Source: JBHIFB01 sp046760905 (GTDB lineage: Bacteria > Gemmatimonadota > CAZMKB01). Taken from it: a stretch of DNA of 9,451 nucleotides. Position 1 is the stretch's first letter; each line of letters starts with the position of its first letter. A model generated the notes under the pieces. That model was not told where the DNA came from, did not search any database, and saw only the letters and a list, made by a program, of their open reading frames with translations. The stretch is from assembly GCA_046760905.1 (NCBI GenBank), contig JBHIFB010000124.1, positions 1-9,451 on the forward strand, read 5' to 3'. Position numbers and translations under genes: made by a program. Shown in pieces: positions 6,700 through 9,451 of the stretch.

Positions 6700-7040
6700 T
6701 TAACGTATTACACAGGTCCTTTCGGTACAAAAGCAAGTTGTGGCCCTTGTGATGAATGTGGATAGTACTCCATTCGTCCTCGTTTCTTTCGATTTGTCCA
6801 CTATGACGATAGGCACTCCTGCATCAAGGTCACGCACATTCAGCACAAACTCGAGAGCATCGACATCCATCTCCTGGGGAATAAAGACGATGGCGGTGTA
6901 TTTGTCATGACGCATGGTTGCCATTGCCTGTTGAAGGGATCCACAATCGCTTGTCGTGAAATGGAAATCCTTGAGTTGAGACATAATGTTTTTCCCATTT
7001 TCACAAGCAGATACAACGAGTACTTTTTTTGTTCTTGCAT
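6700..7040 (-). pseudogene. Receiver-like (response-regulator fold) protein with -1 frame break
   Basis: The gene starts at the ATG at 7040-7038 and reads MQEQKK. The frame is then wrong, but a one-base backward shift at the A-run (7030-7024) yields MQEQKKVLVVSACENGKN, a normal receiver-domain opening strand. The rest runs to about 6780: LQQAMATMRHDKYTAIVFIP resembles alpha-2/beta-3, and LEFVLNVRDLDAGVPIVIVDKS resembles alpha-3/beta-4. No Asp stands at the phosphorylation position (IVFIPQEM), nor is there an acidic pair after beta-1, so this would be a pseudo-receiver. After VDKSKE the frame gives a cysteine- and threonine-rich tail to 6700 unlike a receiver. A second -1 shift would read RNEDEWSTIHIHHKGHN and stop at 6656, which looks more protein-like. 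The break is either decay by single-base deletions, an assembly error, or a programmed shift at A AAA AAG. A sigma-54-type promoter lies about 65 bp upstream. Confidence 0.6.
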
Positions 7041-7103
7041 ATTTTATACTCTGAGTTTCTAAAAACTTCTTTAATACAGTTTGTTGCAGCAAATAGAATA
7101 ATT

Positions 7104-7119
7104 AACAATGTTCGTGCCA
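7104..7119 (-). promoter_or_regulatory. Sigma-54 (-24/-12) promoter of the receiver-like gene
   Basis: Read on the minus strand, 7119 to 7104 gives TGGCACG-AACA-TTGT-T. The consensus is TGGCACG-N4-TTGC-W, so the -24 half is perfect, the GG-N10-GC spacing is exact, and only the -12 GC is changed to GT. Transcription would start near 7094, leaving about 54 bases of leader before the ATG at 7040. The sigma-54 activator gene lies immediately upstream on the same strand, so it is the obvious candidate activator. Confidence 0.6.
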
Positions 7120-7414
7120 GACACCATGGGAATAGCTGTATGCGACTGGTAGATATTTGATTAGAAATACGGATTCCTTTAGACAGATCTGAAGGTGCGG
7201 TAGAAAAGGGATAAAAGCAGGCTTCAATGTAAACACTGGGTACAAAAAAGCGGCGAGACATGATTCTTTCCGTGTAAAAAAGGTACACTTTCAGATGTGA
7301 TTATCGATATGATCTACTCCAACAGGCGACAGATTGCTATATTTCTGAATATGAATAGAATGAGTGGACAGCTGGAAAAAATAGTAACGAAAGGATTGCG
7401 TGAATCATTTTCCC
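7120..7414. other. Non-coding gap between the activator gene and the receiver-like gene
   Basis: These 295 bases hold no convincing protein in any frame on either strand. The only structure seen is a weak 5-bp hairpin, GTGTA (7272-7276) with TACAC (7284-7288). This is where binding sites for the sigma-54 activator would be expected upstream of the 7119-7104 promoter, but I saw no clear repeated or palindromic site. Confidence 0.4.
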
Positions 7415-8803
7415 TCAACTGATCTGATGCTTCTTGAGTTTGTTATAGATCGCTCGGCGGCTTATGCCAAGCAGCTCAGCAGCCTTTTTGCGATTGCCTT
7501 TGGCGACCTCTAAGGCATGGAGTACCATCTCCCGCTCTATAATACGCAGTGGGGTGCCGACTTCAAATGTGATTGTATGTGCATGCTTTTTACTTTGCAC
7601 CAGCCTCTGCGGGAGGTGTTTAGGCAGTATTTCTTTAGTGTCACAAACAAGGGCAGCTCTCTGAATTACATTCTTCAGCTCACGAATGTTTCCGGGCCAG
7701 TCAAAATTTTCGAGACATTCGATACTTTCTTGTGAAATTCTCATGATCTTCTTTTTAAGAGTACGATTGTAATTCGAGAGGAATTCTTCCGCCAGAGATT
7801 GAATGTCACTCCTTCGCTCCCGCAAAGGTGGTAGCTCTATCCTGAAGACGTCGAGCCGGTAGAACAGGTCCTTGCGGAACTTTCCACTTTCGACTAGTTT
7901 TTCAATGTCTGCATTCGATGCGGCAATCAGTCGTGCATCACTGTTTATAGATTATCGCCCGCCAAGACGGCTAAAATTTTTCTGTTCGAGCAGCCTCAGC
8001 AGCGAAACCTTGACTTTCTCGTTCACGCAGTCGATCTCATCGAGATAGACGGTTCCCCGTCCTCCCTGTTCGAAAACACCTCTGTGTTGTTCAGTAGCAC
8101 CAGTGAAAGCACCCTTCTCGTGGCCGAAGAGTTCACTTGCAACCAGCTCAGAGGGAAGAGCTCCCAGGTTGACGGCAACAAATGGCTGTTTGCGACGTCT
8201 GCTGAGACGATGGATTGTATGAGCGACGAGATCTTTCCCGGTTCCGGTCTCGCCGAGGAGGAGAAGGGGAATGTCTGTCGAAGCAGCGCGCCTGATCTGT
8301 CTGTACACTTTCTGCATGGCAGATGATGTGCCTGCGAGCTTTCCGATCCTCTCCTCCCGTTCAAAATTGTCCAACAGAAGACTCACGCCATATTCAGGTC
8401 TGTCTTCCATCGCTGTTCTTATGAGGAGCTCGAGTTCCTCATCGCTGACCGGTTTTTTCGCATAATGATAGAGACCTGCTTTTAGGGCGGGCATTGCCAG
8501 TTCTATGTTTTCAGGTTCGATGAGCAAGAGGATACGGGTTGTGGGGCTCTTTTTCGAAATTTCATTAAGGTTTGAGAATAGTGCTTGTTCATCGAGTTTG
8601 TAAAGAGAATCAATTAGGAAGATGTCGATGTCTCTCGAAGAAAACTGCTCGAGAACTTGACTGGTATCCGCTATCCAATCCAAATGGGGATTTTCATCCG
8701 AGAAGATGTTTTTAATCCGGTACAAGATCCTGGTTTCGGGAGAAAGTAAAGGAGCGCAAGCATGATACCTGCGAGAAGAAAGGGCATCAAGTAAACACCC
8801 CAA
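7415..8803 (-). pseudogene. Sigma-54 enhancer-binding regulator (NtrC type), interrupted by a TAA
   Basis: This activator uses ATP to remodel sigma-54 RNA polymerase. Order: receiver-like N-terminus (about 22-135), AAA+ domain, Fis-type helix-turn-helix. Seen in the AAA+ part: Walker A GETGTGKD, the sigma-54 contact motif GAFTGA, and Walker B TVYLDEID. An in-frame TAA (7954-7952) follows SRLGGR. The same frame continues without a gap as SINSDARLIAASNADIEKL and FRKDLFYRLDVFRIELPPLR, then reaches GNRKKAAELLGISRRAIYNK (DNA-binding helices) and ends at 7415. A single nonsense codon therefore separates two otherwise normal halves totalling about 460 residues, the usual length. The receiver keeps Asp in IFLIDSL and Lys in YAKKP, but lacks the acidic pair expected before SPETRIL. 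There is no ATG; the frame enters from inside the membrane-protein gene via TTG codons, so the true start is unclear and the first ten or so receiver residues may be lost. Confidence 0.88.
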
Positions 8804-8991
8804 ATAACAGGGCCGAAAGGGATCATCCAGATGGCACCTGCCCAGGTTGCAACAAACAAGATGATAAAGATAAATATGATGGAGTTCCAGCGACTTACCT
8901 GGCCGGGACGTTGCCAGCCGAATACCGCAACAAGGATGACGCTGAATATGAGTGCTATGAAAAACGAAATCAGCAATTCAGGTAAAAACAC
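8671..8991 (-). CDS. Small hypothetical membrane protein, three helices
   Basis: This is a 106-residue protein whose first 88 residues form three hydrophobic segments: about 5-24 (LLISFFIALIFSVILVAVFG), 36-56 (IIFIFIILFVATWAGAIWM) and 62-84 (VIWGVYLMPFLLAGIMLALLYF), separated by short charged or proline turns. It resembles conserved membrane proteins of unknown function, and I assign no role. The start is GTG at 8991, with AAAGGA about 7 bp upstream; an in-frame stop lies just before. It overlaps the end of the truncated BON frame by 14 bases and runs into the regulator frame at its 3' end. Its last 18 or so residues (GSCTGLKTSS onwards) are polar and overlap regulator sequence, so the original C-terminus may have been near LPKP. 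Confidence 0.65.
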   Translation of the reverse strand: MFLPELLISFFIALIFSVILVAVFGWQRPGQVSRWNSIIFIFIILFVATWAGAIWMIPFGPVIWGVYLMPFLLAGIMLALLYFLPKPGSCTGLKTSSRMKIPIWIG

Positions 8992-9115
8992 ATACGTTTC
9001 CTTTCAATGTCACTATTTCCTCCTTAACATCGATTGCGATACCTGAACCATCAACACGGCTATCCCAAGAGAGCAATTCAACCAGGGCTATTGTTATCTG
9101 TTCATCGGCGCGCAA
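8978..9115 (-). pseudogene. Truncated BON-domain protein, 45 residues
   Basis: A short frame starts with TTG (9115-9113), preceded on the minus strand by AGGGAGG with 8-bp spacing. It reads MRADEQITIALVELLSWDSR, then VDGSGIAIDVKEEIVTLKGN, and stops at TGA (8980-8978). This is the first half of a BON domain: an amphipathic helix with the W-D-x-R-V-D turn, a first beta strand, then the VTLKGNV strand and turn. BON domains are about 60 residues and found in periplasmic or envelope-associated stress proteins such as OsmY. The second half (second helix and last strand) is missing; the frame instead runs into the start of the membrane-protein gene. A deletion joining the two genes would explain this. 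A good promoter lies about 70 bp upstream. It is too short to be a functional BON protein. Confidence 0.65.
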
Positions 9116-9183
9116 TACGGCTGCCTCCCTGCGAATCAATAATGTGTAGTAAATTCCAAATTTTCACTGCTTCCTTTATTTCG

Positions 9184-9212
9184 ATTCTACCCTATCCAGC
9201 AAGAGAAGTCAA
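9184..9212 (-). promoter_or_regulatory. Sigma-70 promoter for the BON/membrane/regulator unit
   Basis: On the minus strand TTGACT (9212-9207), a 17-bp spacer and TAGAAT (9189-9184) form a near-consensus promoter. Transcription would start near 9177, about 60 bases before the BON TTG start. It is the only good promoter seen between 9116 and 9374, a stretch otherwise without genes. Confidence 0.6.
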
Positions 9213-9374
9213 TCCGAATATCTCATTTTTTCAATTTCCCCAGCTGGATTTCTCCTTCATCACGTCATTGACAATCCTCAAAGGTAGATCACATTCATCG
9301 AATTACTCTAACTGGACATACTGATCCCTCCGGGGGTGGAATAGATCATCGGGAAGGAGAGAGTGGAGAGAACC

Positions 9375-9451
9375 TCATGCGGCACTGTCAGCAAAAGGTC
9401 CCGCCCGGGCATCGATGCCTTTCGCCTTCAGGTGGGCGAGGATCTTCTGTT
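9375..9451 (-). pseudogene. C-terminal end of a probable transposase, partial at window edge
   Basis: The last 77 bases read leftwards as an open frame, KILAHLKAKGIDARAGPF followed by ADSAA, ending in TGA (9377-9375). The sequence is clearly GC-richer than its surroundings. An IL-HL helix followed by a proline/alanine-rich tail recalls the C-termini of IS91-type and similar transposases, but so short a piece cannot be classified. It could equally be the end of another gene. The purine-rich stretch 9340-9374 beyond the stop may be part of the same element. Confidence 0.35.

Noticed and set aside
7001..7288. A 95-codon minus-strand frame covering the sigma-54 promoter and the start of the receiver-like gene.
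   Set aside because: Composition is not protein-like and it overlaps the promoter; the receiver similarity is in another frame.
191..7954. TAA read as a sense codon, because two good genes contain in-frame TAA.
   Set aside because: TAA ends the MarR, methyltransferase and ABC ATPase genes at normal family lengths, so the standard code applies and the internal TAAs are lesions.
8978..9013. An 11-codon leader peptide starting GTG at 9013 after AAGGAGG, ending inside the membrane-protein gene.
   Set aside because: The frame extends upstream without a stop and encodes a recognisable BON half-domain, so AAGGAGG here is the coding sequence of VKEEI (codons AAG GAG GAA) and not necessarily a ribosome site.
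9034..9324. A 96-codon open frame on the plus strand.
   Set aside because: It lies opposite the BON frame and its promoter, has no ribosome site and no recognisable protein pattern.
1..9451. CRISPR arrays, tRNA or rRNA genes, riboswitches and prophage genes.
   Set aside because: No regularly spaced repeats, cloverleaf arms, rRNA stretches or phage proteins were seen on either strand.

Overview
The window looks like chromosomal accessory DNA from a Gram-negative bacterium, perhaps a salt-adapted deltaproteobacterium (Desulfobacterota-like). That assignment is an inference from gene content: a sigma-54 activator with pseudo-receiver partners, a BON domain, a SlyD-like FKBP, an OpuC-type transporter and moderate GC. 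No rRNA, tRNA or marker gene fixes the taxon.

The layout has four blocks. (1) 1-439, minus: the remnant of an IS3-family transposase, carrying an in-frame TAA and cut by the window edge. (2) 585-6583, plus: an intact, tightly packed cluster of a MarR regulator, an orphan SAM methyltransferase, a three-gene OpuC-type osmolyte ABC transporter (ATPase, one permease, binding protein), an asparagine-synthetase-like glutamine amidotransferase and a SlyD-like peptidyl-prolyl isomerase. (3) 6656-9212, minus: a decayed stress/signalling unit with a good sigma-70 promoter (9212-9184), a truncated BON domain, a three-helix membrane protein, and a sigma-54 enhancer-binding protein interrupted by one TAA. 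Beyond it lies a receiver-like gene with its own sigma-54-type promoter and a -1 frame break at a slippery A AAA AAG. (4) 9375-9451, minus: the C-terminal end of what is probably another transposase, in clearly GC-richer sequence.

Block 2 reads as one physiological module. A MarR regulator with a promoter and an 8-bp inverted repeat controls uptake of a quaternary-amine type solute, and perhaps synthesis or modification of a second solute by the amidotransferase plus methyltransferase. The amidotransferase keeps all catalytic motifs, but the Thr-Thr pair that contacts aspartate in E. coli AsnB is replaced by Asp-Leu, so its acceptor may not be aspartate. The best candidate for an undescribed system is therefore an amidated and/or methylated compatible solute made beside its own OpuC-type transporter.

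Block 3 shows several independent lesions (nonsense, frameshift, domain truncation, overlapping gene junction) flanked by insertion-sequence debris. It looks like a regulatory unit in decay, unless the frame break is a programmed -1 shift or the lesions are assembly errors.
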